Source: Pseudomonas oryzae | GTDB lineage: Bacteria > Pseudomonadota > Gammaproteobacteria > Pseudomonadales > Pseudomonadaceae | NCBI RefSeq assembly: GCF_900104805.1 | Contig: NZ_LT629751.1 | Span: 1,531,001 to 1,595,000 of the forward strand | Direction of reading: 5' to 3' | DNA length: 64,000 nt | Part shown: in pieces, positions 18,148 through 30,482 of the stretch | Position numbering within the stretch: position 1 is the first letter of the stretch | Layout: each line of letters begins with the position of its first letter | The notes under the pieces: model-generated | The model's database searches: none | What the model was told of the DNA's origin: nothing | Seen by the model: the letters and a program-made list of their open reading frames with translations, nothing else | Program-made: the position numbers and the translations under genes

Positions 18148-18329
18148 TCCAGTTGCTGCGCTGTGCTGGTGCATCCTCTGCACCCATGAAGAGATCCTGG
18201 TGCGCAAAACATTCGTTCCGGCCGTTACGGCCCGCAGCAGAAGGCCTGCAGCTCGCGCAGCAAGGCCCTGTAACGGGGCGTGGCGCGCTCCTTGCATGTG
18301 CACGGCGTCATTCACAGGAAGATCCCGCC

Positions 18330-21300
18330 GTGCACGCCAACGGACCCCAGCGCATCGTCAACATCCGCCGCGACTACAACGGCTGGGTCGCCGACGAGAC
18401 GCGGGAAGACTACGCCCTGCGCTACACACCCAAGTCGTTTCGCAAATGGTCGGAGGGGCGCATCGCCAACACCGCCCTCGGCACCTTGTCGTTCCTGGTG
18501 TTGGAGGCGATCGGCGCCACCCTGGTGCTCAACTACGGCTTCACCAACAGCCTGTTGGCGATCCTCGCCATGAGTCTGGTGATATTCCTCACCGGCCTGC
18601 CGATCAGCTACTACGCCGCGCGCCACGGCATCGACATGGACCTGCTGACCCGTGCCGCCGGCTTCGGCTACATCGGCTCGACCATCACCTCGCTGATCTA
18701 CGCCAGCTTCACCTTCCTGTTCTTCGCCCTCGAGGCGGCGGTGATGGCAGTGGCGCTGCAGATGTACTTCACCATACCGCTGGGCCTGGCCTACGTGGTC
18801 AGCGCCCTGGTGGTAATCCCGCTGGCGATGTACGGCATCACCCGGATCAGCCGCCTGCAGGCCTGGACCCAGCCGCTCTGGCTGATCCTGCTGCTGCTGC
18901 CTTTTGCCGCCGTGCTGCTAGGCAATCCGGGGTTGCCCGGAGAACTGATGGAATTCGTCGGCAAGCGTGCTGACAACGGCTTCGATCTGGTGTCCTTTGG
19001 CCTGGCCTGCACCCTGGTGCTGGCGCTGGTCACGCAGATCGGCGAGCAGGTCGACTACCTGCGCTTTCTGCCCGCACAAACCCGCGCCAACCGCGGGCGC
19101 TGGTGGGCGGCACTGCTGCTGGCCGGTCCCGGCTGGATCGTTCCCGGTGCGCTGAAGATGCTGGGCGGCGCGCTGCTGGCAGTGCTCGCCCTGCAGCATG
19201 ACGTGAGCCCGGAGCATGCCGCCGAGCCGGCGCAGTTGTACCGGGTGGCCTATCAGTACGTGTTCGCCGACCCGCGCTGGGCGATGGCCGCGATGGTGCT
19301 GCTGGTGGTGGTGTCGCAGGTGAAGATCAACGTCACCAACGCCTACGCCGGTTCGCTGGCCTGGTCGAACTTCTTCGCACGCATCACCCACAGCCATCCG
19401 GGGCGGGTGGTCTGGCTGGTGTTCAACGTCGGCATCGCCCTGATGCTCATGGTGCTGGGCGTGGTCGAGGCCATCGAACAGGTGCTCGGCCTGTACGCCA
19501 ACGTCGCGATCGCCTGGATCGGCGCGATGGTCGCCGATCTGGTGATCAACAAGCCGCTCGGCCTGTCGCCGCGGCTGATCGAGTTCAAGCGCGCCTACCT
19601 GCACGACATCAACCCGGTGGGTGTCGGTGCCATGCTGCTCGCCTCGCTGCTGTCGATCATCGCCTATGCCGGGGCGTTCGGCGTGGAGGCCCAGGCGCTG
19701 GCGCCGGTCATCGCCCTGGGCACCGCGCTGCTCGCTGCACCTCTGCTGGCCTGGTTCACCAAGGGGCGCTACTACATCGCCCGTGCGCACCAGAGCGAAC
19801 TGCTGCTGCCCCACAATCAGCAGGGCAAGGTCGAGTGCGGGGTGTGCGGCAACGCCTACGAGGAACCGGACATGGCCTGGTGCCCGGCCTACGGCGCGCC
19901 AATCTGCTCGTTGTGCTGCTCGCTGGACGCCCGTTGCGGCGACCAGTGCAAGCCGCGGGTGCCGCTGCTCGAGCGTTTCGAGGCCGGACTCGCTCGCCTG
20001 CTGCCTGGCGTCGCCGTGCCGCGCCTGCACACCCGCCTGCTGCACTACCTGCTGGTGTTCGGCCTGATGATCGTGCTCACCGCCGGCGCCATGGCGCTGG
20101 TCTACGGCCAGGTTTCCCACGGTCTCGAGCAGAACCCGGCCGATGCGGCCAGGACCCTGCAGCAGGGTTTCCTCAAGGCCTTCCTGATCCTCGCCCTGTT
20201 CGTCGGCGTACTGGCCTGGTGGGTGGTGCTCAACCGCGAGAGTCGGCGGGTGGCGCTGGAGGAGTCGAACCGCCAGACCCGCCTGCTGATCCAGGAAATC
20301 GACGCGCACCGAGAAACCGACGCCCAGCTGCAGAAGGCCAAGGAAGCCGCTGAGGCGGCCAGTGCAGCGAAGAGTCGTTACGTCACCGGTCTGTCCCACG
20401 AGCTGCGTACACCGCTCAACAGCATCCTCGGCTACACGCAGATCCTGCGGCGTGACACAGGCCTCGGCGAGCGCCACCAGGATGCCCTGGCCACCATCCA
20501 CCGCAGCGGCGACCACCTGCTGTCACTGATCGATGGCCTGCTCGACGTGGCACGTATCGAGGCCGGCAAGCTCAACCTGGAACCCTGCGAGATCGACTTC
20601 GCCGAGTTCGTCGATCAGTTGGCCAAGATGTGCGCCCTGCAGGCCGGCGAAAAGGGCCTGGCCTTCCACCTTGAGCGTGCTGGACACATGCCGGCTGTGG
20701 TGCGCGGCGACGAAAAGCGTCTGCGCCAGATCCTCATCAACCTGCTCGGCAATGCGGTGCGCTATACCGAGCACGGCAGCGTCACCCTGCGAGTCGGCTA
20801 CCTGCGCCAGACCGCGACCTTCGAGATCCTCGACACCGGCATCGGCATGCACGCCGAGCAGCTCGAGCGGCTGTTCCAGCCCTTCGAGCGCGGCGACCCG
20901 ACGCGTGAGGATCATGGTCTGGGGCTCGGCCTGACCATCGCCCGCATGCTCAGCGTCCTAATGGGCGGCGAGCTGACGGTAAGCAGCGAGCCGGGGCAGG
21001 GCACCCGATTCCAGTTGCGCCTGTATCTGCCGGCGGTGCGCGTGCCGCAGGCGCTGCTGGCCGAGGAACACGACATCGTCGGCTACCGCGGCCCGCGCCG
21101 GCGCATCCTGGTGGTCGACGACCATGTGGAGCACCGCAAGGTGCTGGCCGGCCTGCTCGAACCGCTGGGTTTCGAGATCGCCATGGCCGCCAGCGGCCAG
21201 GAGGCGCTCAGCCAGGTGTCGCTGCTCAATCCCGACCTGATCCTCATGGACCTGTCCATGCCGCAGATGGATGGCTGGCAGACCAGCCGGCTGATCCGCC

Positions 21301-21727
21301 AGTCGGTCGGCTCGCAGGCGCCGATCATCGTGGTGTCGGCCAACGCCTTCGCCGACGAGGGCGAGCGGCGCCTCGACCCCGCCTGCAACGACTACCTGGC
21401 CAAGCCGGTGCACGGCCCGGCGCTGCTGGAGAAGATCCGCCAGCACCTGGGTCTCGACTGGTTGCGCCGCGAGTCTGCCGCGCCTGCGCCGCCCAGGGAG
21501 CTGGATCTGCCGGCGCAGGCGCTGGCCGAGCTGGGCGAGCTGGCTGCGCTAGGCTACGTGCGTGGGGTGATCGAGCGCCTCGACTGCCTGGAGCGCGAGG
21601 AGCCGGACTGCGCGGCGGTGATCGAGCGTCTGCGCGGCCTGGCACGACGCTTCCAGCTCGACGAACTGGCGCGCTGCCTGGCCCAGGCCACGCCGCGTGC
21701 CGCGCAACCCCCGATGGAGTCTTCGCA

Positions 21728-21731
<4 letters not shown>
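18330..21731 (+). CDS. Hybrid sensor histidine kinase with an NCS1 permease-like input domain
   Basis: A 1133-residue protein (GTG start, chosen for AGGAAGA eight bases upstream; an ATG at 18153 would add 59 residues of poor quality). Residues about 1-490 resemble a purine/cytosine-type (NCS1) permease with about twelve helices. A Cys-rich segment at 503-540 (CGVCG, ICSLCC, ARCGDQC) looks like a metal-binding ribbon. Two more helices lead to a kinase core with phospho-acceptor His690 (SHELRTPLN) and the G boxes DTGIGM and GLGLGL. A receiver domain follows with Asp974, and a short C-terminal tail. The stop overlaps the response-regulator start (ATGA). Position between urt and ure genes suggests it senses urea or a related nitrogen compound; this is inferred. 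Confidence 0.88.
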
Positions 21732-22395
<664 letters not shown>

Positions 22396-22399
<4 letters not shown>

Positions 22400-23265
22400 G
22401 CAGCCTGAGCGAAGCTGCGCTGGCCATGCCGCTCGGCAGCAGCACCACCCGTTTCGCCCCGGCCGACGACGGCTGGCGTGCGCATCTGGCCCTGCGCTTC
22501 GAGCGCCGCGCCACCCGCAGCGAACTGGTCGGCCGCCGCCATTACGGCCCACTCACCGTGCAGCGCCCCTTTTACCCGGAGGGCGAGCCGGCGCATATTT
22601 ATCTGCTGCACCCGCCGGGTGGTGTGGTCGGCGGCGACCGCCTGCATCTGCAGGTGCAGCTGGAGGAGGGCAGCCATGCGCTGCTGACCATGCCTGGCGC
22701 CACCAAGTTCTACCGCAGCGCCGGCCCTACCTCGCTGCTGGAGCAGCACTTTCAGGTGGCCGCCGGTGCCACCCTGGAATGGCTGCCGCAGGACAGCATC
22801 CTGTTCCCCGGCGCCAAGATGCGCCTGCACACCCGCTTCCAGCTCGAACCGGGCGCCCGGCTGATGGCCTGGGAAACCCTGTGTCTCGGCCGTCCGGTAA
22901 TGGGCGAAACCTTCGACCACGGCCGCCTCGATAGCCTGCTGGTGGTCGAACTGGGCGGCGAGCCGCTGCTGCACGAGCGCCTGCGCCTGGATGGCGGCTC
23001 GCTTGCCAAGGTCGGCGGCCTGCCGCTGCTGGCCACCTTCTGCATCGCCCCGGCGACCGAAACCCTGCTGGAGCAGGCCCGCGAGGAACTCGCCGGCCTG
23101 CCGCACCCGGTCGGGGCGACCCTGCTCGATGAACACCTGCTGGTCATCCGTCTGCTCGACGACGACAACCAGCGTCTGCAATCCACCCTGCAGCGCCTGT
23201 GGCAGCGCCTGCGCCCGGCTGTGATTGGCCGTGCCCCCTGTCCGCCGCGCATCTGGGCCACCTGA
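22396..23265 (+). CDS. ureD: Urease accessory protein UreD
   Basis: A 289-residue cytoplasmic chaperone that binds apo-urease and, with UreF and UreG, helps insert nickel. The stretch LLHPPGGVVGGDRLHLQVQL and the following MPGATKFYRS are strongly conserved in UreD. ATG 22396 overlaps the preceding stop (ATGA); the frame continues upstream but only as an out-of-frame shadow of the regulator gene. ureA follows after nine bases. Confidence 0.95.
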
Positions 23266-23274
23266 GGGACCGAC

Positions 23275-23577
23275 ATGGAACTGACCCCCCGCGAGAAAGA
23301 CAAGCTGCTGCTGTTCACTGCGGCGCTGCTGGCCGAGCGCCGGCTGGCCCGTGGCCTGAAACTCAACTATCCCGAGGCCATCGCCCTGATCAGTGCCGCG
23401 GTGATGGAAGGCGCCCGCGACGGCCGCACCGTCGCCGAGCTGATGGAATCCGGCCGCCAGGTGCTGAACCGCGACCAGGTGATGGAAGGCGTGCCGGAGA
23501 TGATTCCCGACGTACAGGTCGAGGCGACCTTCCCGGACGGCAGCAAGCTGGTGACGGTACACAACCCGATCATTTGA
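23275..23577 (+). CDS. ureA: Urease gamma subunit
   Basis: A 100-residue structural subunit of urease, the nickel enzyme that splits urea into ammonia and carbamate. [31 protein letters not shown] and the C-terminal VTVHNPII are diagnostic of UreA. The length is exactly usual for the three-subunit bacterial enzyme. It is followed by a 110-base gap before ureB. Confidence 0.97.
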   Translation: MELTPREKDKLLLFTAALLAERRLARGLKLNYPEAIALISAAVMEGARDGRTVAELMESGRQVLNRDQVMEGVPEMIPDVQVEATFPDGSKLVTVHNPII

Positions 23578-23687
23578 GCCAGAGGCATTCATAGGCTGGG
23601 TAACGGCACAGCCTTACCCGGCGTTGGCGGGGGCTAATCGCTAGCGCGAACTACCCACCTGCGCCGTTGTGGATTCAGGAGAGAACC

Positions 23688-24001
23688 ATGATTCCCGGAG
23701 AAATCCAGGTCGCCGACGGCGACATCGAGCTGAACGAGGGCCGCGAGCGGGTGACGCTGACGGTGGCCAACTACGGGGACCGCCCGGTGCAGGTCGGCTC
23801 GCACTACCACTTCTACGAGGTCAACCCGGCGTTGGTGTTCGATCGCCATGAAGCGCGCGGATTCCGCCTCGACATCGCCGCAGGAACCGCGGTGCGCTTC
23901 GAGCCGGGCCAGGCGCGTACCGTCACCCTGGTGGCGCTGGCCGGAAAGCGCGAGGTTTACGGTTTCCGTGGTGAGGTGATGGGCAAACTGGAGGGCAACC
24001 C

Positions 24002-24005
<4 letters not shown>
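23688..24005 (+). CDS. ureB: Urease beta subunit
   Basis: A 105-residue structural subunit of urease. [20 protein letters not shown] and [17 protein letters not shown] are typical of UreB. ATG 23688 is preceded by AGGAGAG; an in-frame upstream start is ignored. The 110-base gap before it holds a degenerate GGGTAAC/TTACCC palindrome like those common between pseudomonad genes, unusual inside an otherwise tight urease operon. The gene overlaps ureC by four bases. Confidence 0.97.
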
Positions 24006-25705
<1,700 letters not shown>

Positions 25706-25730
25706 GAGCCCTCTTCTGACCGGGATGACC

Positions 25731-26237
25731 ATGATCCGACTTACCAGACGCCTGGACGCAGGCACCCCGAGCGCCAGCCTGACCCTGCCCATCGACAGCC
25801 GCATCAAGAGCCGGCTGCGCGTCACCCTCGATGACGGCCGCGACGCCGGCCTGTTCCTCGAGCGCGGCCAGCTGCTGCGCGGCGGCCAGCTGTTGGGCGA
25901 TGACGAGGGCAGCATCGTGGTGCAGGTGCTGGCGGCCAACGAGACAGTCTCCACCATGTGCACCGACGACGCGCTCGCGCTGGCGCGTGCCTGCTACCAC
26001 CTGGGCAACCGCCACGTTCCCCTGCAGATCGAAGCCGGATTCGTGCGTTACCAGCACGATCACGTACTCGACGACATGCTGCGCGGCTTCGGCCTCGAAG
26101 TGCAGGTCGAACAGGCGCCCTTCGAGCCGGAAGCCGGGGCCTACCAGAGCGGTGCGGGCCACTCGCACAGCCACGCCCATGATCACAGCCATGACGCGCA
26201 CCCCTTCGTGCGCGCCCCCGGCCACCACCATCACTGA
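25731..26237 (+). CDS. ureE: Urease accessory protein UreE (nickel carrier)
   Basis: A 168-residue nickel metallochaperone. The N-terminal MIRLTRRLDAG and the GNRHVPLQIE segment with QHDHVLDDMLRGFGL are conserved in UreE; the tail (HSHSHAHDHSHDAH and final HHHH) is a His-rich nickel-binding end. ATG 25731 was chosen over ATG 25725 because UreE proteins begin MIRL and GGGA lies at a suitable distance. It starts 25 bases after ureC. Confidence 0.94.
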   Translation: MIRLTRRLDAGTPSASLTLPIDSRIKSRLRVTLDDGRDAGLFLERGQLLRGGQLLGDDEGSIVVQVLAANETVSTMCTDDALALARACYHLGNRHVPLQIEAGFVRYQHDHVLDDMLRGFGLEVQVEQAPFEPEAGAYQSGAGHSHSHAHDHSHDAHPFVRAPGHHHH

Positions 26238-26256
26238 TTGCCTCGGAGAGAACCCG

Positions 26257-26439
26257 ATGAAAAAGCTCCTGCCCCTTGCCCTGCTGCTGAGCGCCGGCCC
26301 GGCCTTCGCCCACGTTGGCCACCAGCACACCAACGAGCACGGCTTCCTGCACTGGCTGCTCGGCAGCGATCAGGTGATCCTCGCTCTCGGCGTTGCCCTG
26401 GCCGTAGGTGTCGCCGCCTGGCTGCGACCGCGCTGGTGA
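26257..26439 (+). CDS. Small His-rich exported membrane protein in the urease operon
   Basis: A 60-residue protein between ureE and ureF. It has a signal peptide ([18 protein letters not shown]), a short His-rich segment ([18 protein letters not shown]) and one transmembrane helix ending [14 protein letters not shown] precedes the ATG and the stop overlaps the ureF start (TGATG), so translation is likely coupled. The composition recalls the N-terminus of HupE/UreJ nickel permeases, but only one helix is present. A periplasmic nickel-binding role is a guess from the histidines and context. Confidence 0.75.
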   Translation: MKKLLPLALLLSAGPAFAHVGHQHTNEHGFLHWLLGSDQVILALGVALAVGVAAWLRPRW

Positions 26440-27110
26440 TGAACGACCTCAAGCTGCTGCGCCTGCTGCAACTGGCCAGCTCCAGCCTGCCGGTGGGTGG
26501 CTACACCTACTCGCAGGGCCTGGAGTGGGCGGTGGAGGCCGGCTGGCTGCACGGGGCCGACGGCTTCGCCGACTGGCAACGCGCCCAGATCGAGGAGACG
26601 TTGGTGCACCTCGACTGGCCGCTGCTGGCGCGCCTGTACGCCGCCTGCGCAGCCGACGATGCCGCGGCCTTCCGCCGCTGGAACCAGCTGCTGCTGGCCA
26701 GCCGTGAAACCCGCGAGTTGCGCGCCGAGGAGAGCCAGCGCGGCCAGGCTTTCGCCCGCCTGCTTGCCGGTTGGCAACTCGGCCAGCACAGCGACTGGCG
26801 GGAAAGCATCGCTCTGACCCAGCTCGGCGGCATGGCCTGGCTGGCCGTGCAATGGCAGATCCCGTTGCCGTCGCTGGCGCTCGGCTATGGCTGGAGCTGG
26901 CTGGAAGGTGCGGTGATGGCCGGCGTCAAGCTGGTGCCCTTCGGCCAGCAGATGGCGCAGAGCCTGCTGCGCGATCTCTCCAGTGAGCTGCCCGCTGCGC
27001 TGCAGCGCGCCCTTGAAGTGGCCGACGACGACATCGGCGCCGGTCTGCCCCTGCAGGCCATCGCCTCGGCCTGCCACGAAACCCAGTATTCCCGACTGTT
27101 CCGTTCCTGA
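26439..27110 (+). CDS. ureF: Urease accessory protein UreF
   Basis: A 223-residue helical chaperone that bridges UreD and the GTPase UreG on apo-urease. [20 protein letters not shown] is the conserved UreF opening, and the end [13 protein letters not shown] is also typical. ATG 26439 overlaps the stop of the small His-rich protein gene; the frame continues upstream without family resemblance. ureG follows nine bases later. Confidence 0.95.
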   Translation: MNDLKLLRLLQLASSSLPVGGYTYSQGLEWAVEAGWLHGADGFADWQRAQIEETLVHLDWPLLARLYAACAADDAAAFRRWNQLLLASRETRELRAEESQRGQAFARLLAGWQLGQHSDWRESIALTQLGGMAWLAVQWQIPLPSLALGYGWSWLEGAVMAGVKLVPFGQQMAQSLLRDLSSELPAALQRALEVADDDIGAGLPLQAIASACHETQYSRLFRS

Positions 27111-27119
27111 GGAAATCCC

Positions 27120-27743
27120 ATGCAAGACTACAAGCAACCCCTGCGCGTCGGTGTCGGCGGCCCGGTCGGCTCCGGCAAGACCGCGCTGCTCGAAGCCCTG
27201 TGCAAGGCCATGCGCGACCACTACCAGATCGCCGTGGTCACCAACGACATCTACACCAAGGAAGACCAGCGCATCCTCACCGAGGCCGGCGCGCTGGAGC
27301 CCGAGCGCATCGTCGGCGTGGAAACCGGTGGCTGCCCGCACACCGCGATCCGCGAGGACGCCTCGATGAACTTGGCCGCCGTGGAAGACCTGGCGCGCAA
27401 GTTCGGCAATCTGGAAGTGATCTTCGTGGAGAGCGGTGGCGACAACCTGTCCGCCACCTTCAGCCCGGAGCTGGCCGACCTCACCATCTACGTCATCGAC
27501 GTGGCCGAGGGTGAGAAGATCCCGCGCAAGGGCGGCCCCGGTATCACCAAGTCCGACTTCCTGGTGATCAACAAGATCGACCTCGCGCCCTACGTCGGCG
27601 CCTCGCTGGAAGTGATGGAGAGCGACACCAACCGCATGCGCCCGCAGCGCCCCTGGGCCTTCACCAACCTGAAGACCGGCCACGGCCTGCAGACGCTGAT
27701 CGACTTCATCGTCGAGCGGGGGATGCTCAATCCGATCCGCTGA
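27120..27743 (+). CDS. ureG: Urease accessory GTPase UreG
   Basis: A 207-residue SIMIBI GTPase that couples GTP hydrolysis to nickel delivery. The P-loop [18 protein letters not shown], the metal-binding Cys-Pro-His in [15 protein letters not shown], and the NKIDLAP guanine motif are present. Length and sequence are standard. It is the last urease gene; no convincing terminator was seen before the convergent recombinase gene at 27812. Confidence 0.97.
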   Translation: MQDYKQPLRVGVGGPVGSGKTALLEALCKAMRDHYQIAVVTNDIYTKEDQRILTEAGALEPERIVGVETGGCPHTAIREDASMNLAAVEDLARKFGNLEVIFVESGGDNLSATFSPELADLTIYVIDVAEGEKIPRKGGPGITKSDFLVINKIDLAPYVGASLEVMESDTNRMRPQRPWAFTNLKTGHGLQTLIDFIVERGMLNPIR

Positions 27744-27811
27744 GCCTTTTCGATATGTCTGGGATGGCCACGTCATCTCTCACGTTTTGAAGGTGACTAG
27801 CCTCTGAGGCT

Positions 27812-29107
27812 TTAATCCTTGATCCGCAAGCGTTTGACCGAATGTGCACGCTGCTCGTCGAGCGAGTTGTAGTAGGTGTTCTGCGTGGTGCTCAGGCTGT
27901 TGTGGCGCAGATCGGCCTGCAGGTCCTTCATGTCCCGATGGGGGGCATCGAAGGTGGCCGAGGTATGCCGCAGCCAGTGCAGCGAGGCGGAGCGCAAGTG
28001 ATCGACCTCGTCGTTACTCCAGCCTTCCTCGACCATCCGCGCCAGGGAGCGGTCGAAAACCTGCTGCAGCAGCAAGCGCAGGTGACGGTCGGACAGCCCG
28101 GCGCGGCCCGTGAGGGTGGAGAGGAGGGGATGCGTCTCTTGGGGCGAGGGCAGGGCAGGCAGCCCCAGATGACGGCGGTAGCGGATCAGGTAGGTCTGGA
28201 TGTAGTCGTCGCGCACGCTGATCTTGGCCGCCTTGTTGCCCTTGCCGACCACGTGGAACCACCAGTTGCCGGTGGTATCGCGGCGAAAATCGCCCATCGT
28301 CGGCTCCCAGTTGTCGCGGCCCACCAGGTCGGACACCCGCAGGTACATGGCGAACAGGGTCGCAAGGATGAACAGCGTGCGCTCGTGGACCTCGGGATCC
28401 TCGTCCGCCATCTGTTCGGCGGTCTCGATCGCGTAGTTCCATTGCAGCTGGGTCAGCGAGCGTCCGGAGACGTCCAGGGTGTTACGCTGCTTGTAGATCG
28501 ACTTCTGCTTGACCGCGCGGAACGGATTGATTTCGGTGAGGCCTTCGTCGATAGCGTGCTGGAAAAAGCTGCCACACACGGCGAAGACCTGGGCTACCGA
28601 GCCCTGGGACATCCGGTAAGGGCGGTTCTCGGCATCCTGGGCCGCGGGGTCGGCCAGTGCGCGGTTGCGCTTGGGCACGGTCATGCTGAAGGGCCGCCAG
28701 GTCTCGTTGACCGCGTAGGTGTCGGAGTCGAGCTTCTTGCGTCCACCGATGCGTACGAAGCGCGAGCGGACGACCGGACCGATCCAGTCCTTGGGCGGGC
28801 GTAGGCAGAACTCCATGAAAGCTTCGGCATCGCGGCGGCGCAGCTCGAGCAGCGGCTTGCGTGCGATCATCAAGGCCCACAGCAGCAGGCGCTCGACATG
28901 GGTGCGGTAGGAATTGAAGGTCGGCTCATTGCCGGCGTAGGACTTCAGGAATCCGCGTACCGCCTGGTAACCCTCGATGGCCTGCAGTTCCGATGAGAAG
29001 CTGAGAAGGTAGTCGCGCACAGGCGGCAATTCCTCGCTGAGCTGCTGGAAATTGAGTTCCAGGAAGCGGTCATGGGTATCGAACAGCGGTGACGGTACGG
29101 CTGGCAT
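27812..29107 (-). CDS. Tyrosine site-specific recombinase (phage-integrase family)
   Basis: A 431-residue recombinase. The catalytic set can be traced as Arg257 (YLRVSDL), His377 and Arg380 (HWLRHTSAT), His402 (LRHNSLSTTQ) and Tyr412 (TYY), so it should be active. An N-terminal SAM-like/core-binding region covers about residues 30-200. ATG 29107 was chosen; the frame extends 23 codons further without clear sequence. It sits alone, convergent with ureG, next to IS debris, a tandem repeat and a dif-like site, so it may belong to an integrated element. Its target is unknown, and no tRNA is adjacent. Confidence 0.87.
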   Translation of the reverse strand: MPAVPSPLFDTHDRFLELNFQQLSEELPPVRDYLLSFSSELQAIEGYQAVRGFLKSYAGNEPTFNSYRTHVERLLLWALMIARKPLLELRRRDAEAFMEFCLRPPKDWIGPVVRSRFVRIGGRKKLDSDTYAVNETWRPFSMTVPKRNRALADPAAQDAENRPYRMSQGSVAQVFAVCGSFFQHAIDEGLTEINPFRAVKQKSIYKQRNTLDVSGRSLTQLQWNYAIETAEQMADEDPEVHERTLFILATLFAMYLRVSDLVGRDNWEPTMGDFRRDTTGNWWFHVVGKGNKAAKISVRDDYIQTYLIRYRRHLGLPALPSPQETHPLLSTLTGRAGLSDRHLRLLLQQVFDRSLARMVEEGWSNDEVDHLRSASLHWLRHTSATFDAPHRDMKDLQADLRHNSLSTTQNTYYNSLDEQRAHSVKRLRIKD

Positions 29108-29178
29108 GGTGGATTTTCTGTCCCTGATAGGATTGGCGATGCAAAGCGCAGGCAGGCTGCGCTGCGGGGGCTGCAAGC

Positions 29179-29218
29179 ATTATATACAATATCCGGGTCT
29201 GGTGATTATCGGATATTG
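29179..29218 (-). promoter_or_regulatory. Promoter and operator-like repeat of the recombinase gene
   Basis: On the minus strand TATAAT lies at 29184-29179, 71 bases before the recombinase start. Immediately upstream CAATATCCG (29187-29195) and CGGATATTG (29210-29218) form a perfect 9-bp inverted repeat, covering the -35 region. Repression by a bound protein is likely from this geometry; the protein is unknown. Confidence 0.55.
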
Positions 29219-29415
29219 CATATGCCTGCATAGAGCCCTATCAGCACAAGCACGTTAACCAGCCATCCACTTTTCAACATGCGCCCCGATTTCAGTGAAC
29301 GCAATGTAGCCGCTCTATGGCTTCACTTCGTGGGGCAACCTCGATGACAGGCCCTTTCTCCTTTGTCGAGCACACTTTGACTTAATAGCCGCCAGTCCCT
29401 CTGGTGCCCTCTTGC

Positions 29416-29718
29416 ATGAAGCAGCGGTCCTTCGCCGATGCCGAGTACGCCGGCAAGCGCAAACAGACCCGCCGTGAGCGCTTCCTGACCGAGATGGATC
29501 AGGTCGTGCCGTGGCAGGCGCTGATGGCGCTGATCGAACGGTGCTACCCGAGAGGCGAAGGTGGGCGACCGGCCACCCGCTGGCTACCATGCGAGGGGGA
29601 AGCCCCCGGCAAATGCCCGTAGGGGGCAGGAAACTGAGTCCAAGGGGATGAAATAACCCGATTTTGGCCTGCCGATCAGGGTGGGCGCGAATGGTGAGGG
29701 CTATTTCAGACCTTCCCT
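29416..29718 (+). pseudogene. Truncated IS5-type transposase and IS right end
   Basis: An ATG frame gives MKQRSFADAEYAGKRKQTRR then ERFLTEMDQVVPWQALMALI, the normal N-terminus of an IS5-family transposase, but resemblance ends after about 58 residues at RPATRW. The frame stops at 29622. About 80 bases on, GGCTATTTCAGACCTTCCC looks like the terminal inverted repeat of such elements. The middle and all catalytic residues are gone, so only the two edges of a deleted copy remain. The left terminal repeat was not found. Confidence 0.7.
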
Positions 29719-30070
29719 AGATGGTGCGTGCTTTGCCGTCTACCCGAGGATGGCCGTTCCTTCGTGTACCACCTGCCGCTGGACGATCATCCAAGCGTGC
29801 AAAGCGGTGGCTATGGATTTGGCTTTCTCCTGGTGCATTCACTTGTGAACTAGATTGGAGTTGAGTCCGTTGCTCAAGACCACGCCAGCACAGAGGCTCC
29901 GGCCTGGGCGCACTCATCGACGACCTGGGCTTGAAAGATTTCGGATGGGAGAGGCTCTGGCCTAGCACAGGAGATCCTCCAGAAGCGGCTTGAAATGGCG
30001 TCCACCAAAATAGGTTGGCACCATGCCGCTACCTAGAGGGATCGGGTAAATGTGTTGCCCGTACGGTACG
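29719..30070. other. Gene-poor interval
   Basis: No credible gene was seen. A short plus-strand frame near 29730-29850 reads RLPEDGRSFVYHLPLDDHPS and stops at a TAG; it may be a fragment of a lost gene but I do not recognise it. The base composition is lower in GC than the neighbouring operons. Confidence 0.5.
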
Positions 30071-30332
30071 GTGAGTCTCCTTTTTTGGCATGCAACGGCC
30101 GTATTTACGAGACTGAGAAATGATGGAGCGGTGCCTACATAGCTGATTTATAAGGATTATTTTTAATCAGGATTTTCATCCTTCTTGTCAGGAGCCATAG
30201 GTTAGTCTCCTTTTTAGGCATGAAACGACCGTACTTACGAGGCTGAAAAATGAAGGCTCGGTGCCTACATAGCTGATTTATAAGGATTATTTTTAATCAG
30301 GTTTTTTATCTTTTTTTATCAGGAGCCACAGA
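30071..30332. repeat. Two tandem copies of an AT-rich ~130-bp unit
   Basis: Copy 1 (30071-30200) and copy 2 (30201-30332) both begin G-T-[GT]-AGTCTCCTTTTT, continue through GGTGCCTACATAGCTGATTT and ATAAGGATTATTTTTAATCA, and end TCAGGAGCCA-[TC]-AG. The middle part is almost identical; the rest differs at scattered positions. Each copy holds CTGATT and AATCAG facing each other. No open frame of note is present. Candidates are a duplicated small-RNA gene, a regulatory leader or a recombination substrate. Confidence 0.85.
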
Positions 30333-30373
30333 CGTCCCCTGATGTCCTCCCACTGGAAAGCTCGGCACTACAT

Positions 30374-30401
30374 TGTTCGCATAATGAAGATTATGTTAAA
30401 T
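30374..30401 (+). other. dif-like XerC/XerD recombination site
   Basis: The 28-base site has a XerC-side arm TGTTCGCATAA (30374-30384), central TGAAGA, and XerD arm TTATGTTAAAT (30391-30401). From memory, E. coli dif has arms GGTGCGCATAA and TTATGTTAAAT around TGTATA: the XerD arm is identical, the XerC arm differs at 3 of 11 positions and the centre at 2 of 6. It lies between the tandem repeat and a LapG-like gene. It is either the chromosomal dif or a site used by an element that integrates through Xer. Confidence 0.82.
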
Positions 30402-30482
30402 ACAATGCAGCCTTGGAATTGCCCGCAAGCACCTCTTCCGCCGCCGCTCCTGTCATCGCTGCATCTCGTGGCAATCACACGA

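Noticed and set aside
29315-29590. A 91-codon minus-strand frame over the IS remnant
   Set aside because: Antisense to the recognisable transposase N-terminus, with no family match of its own.
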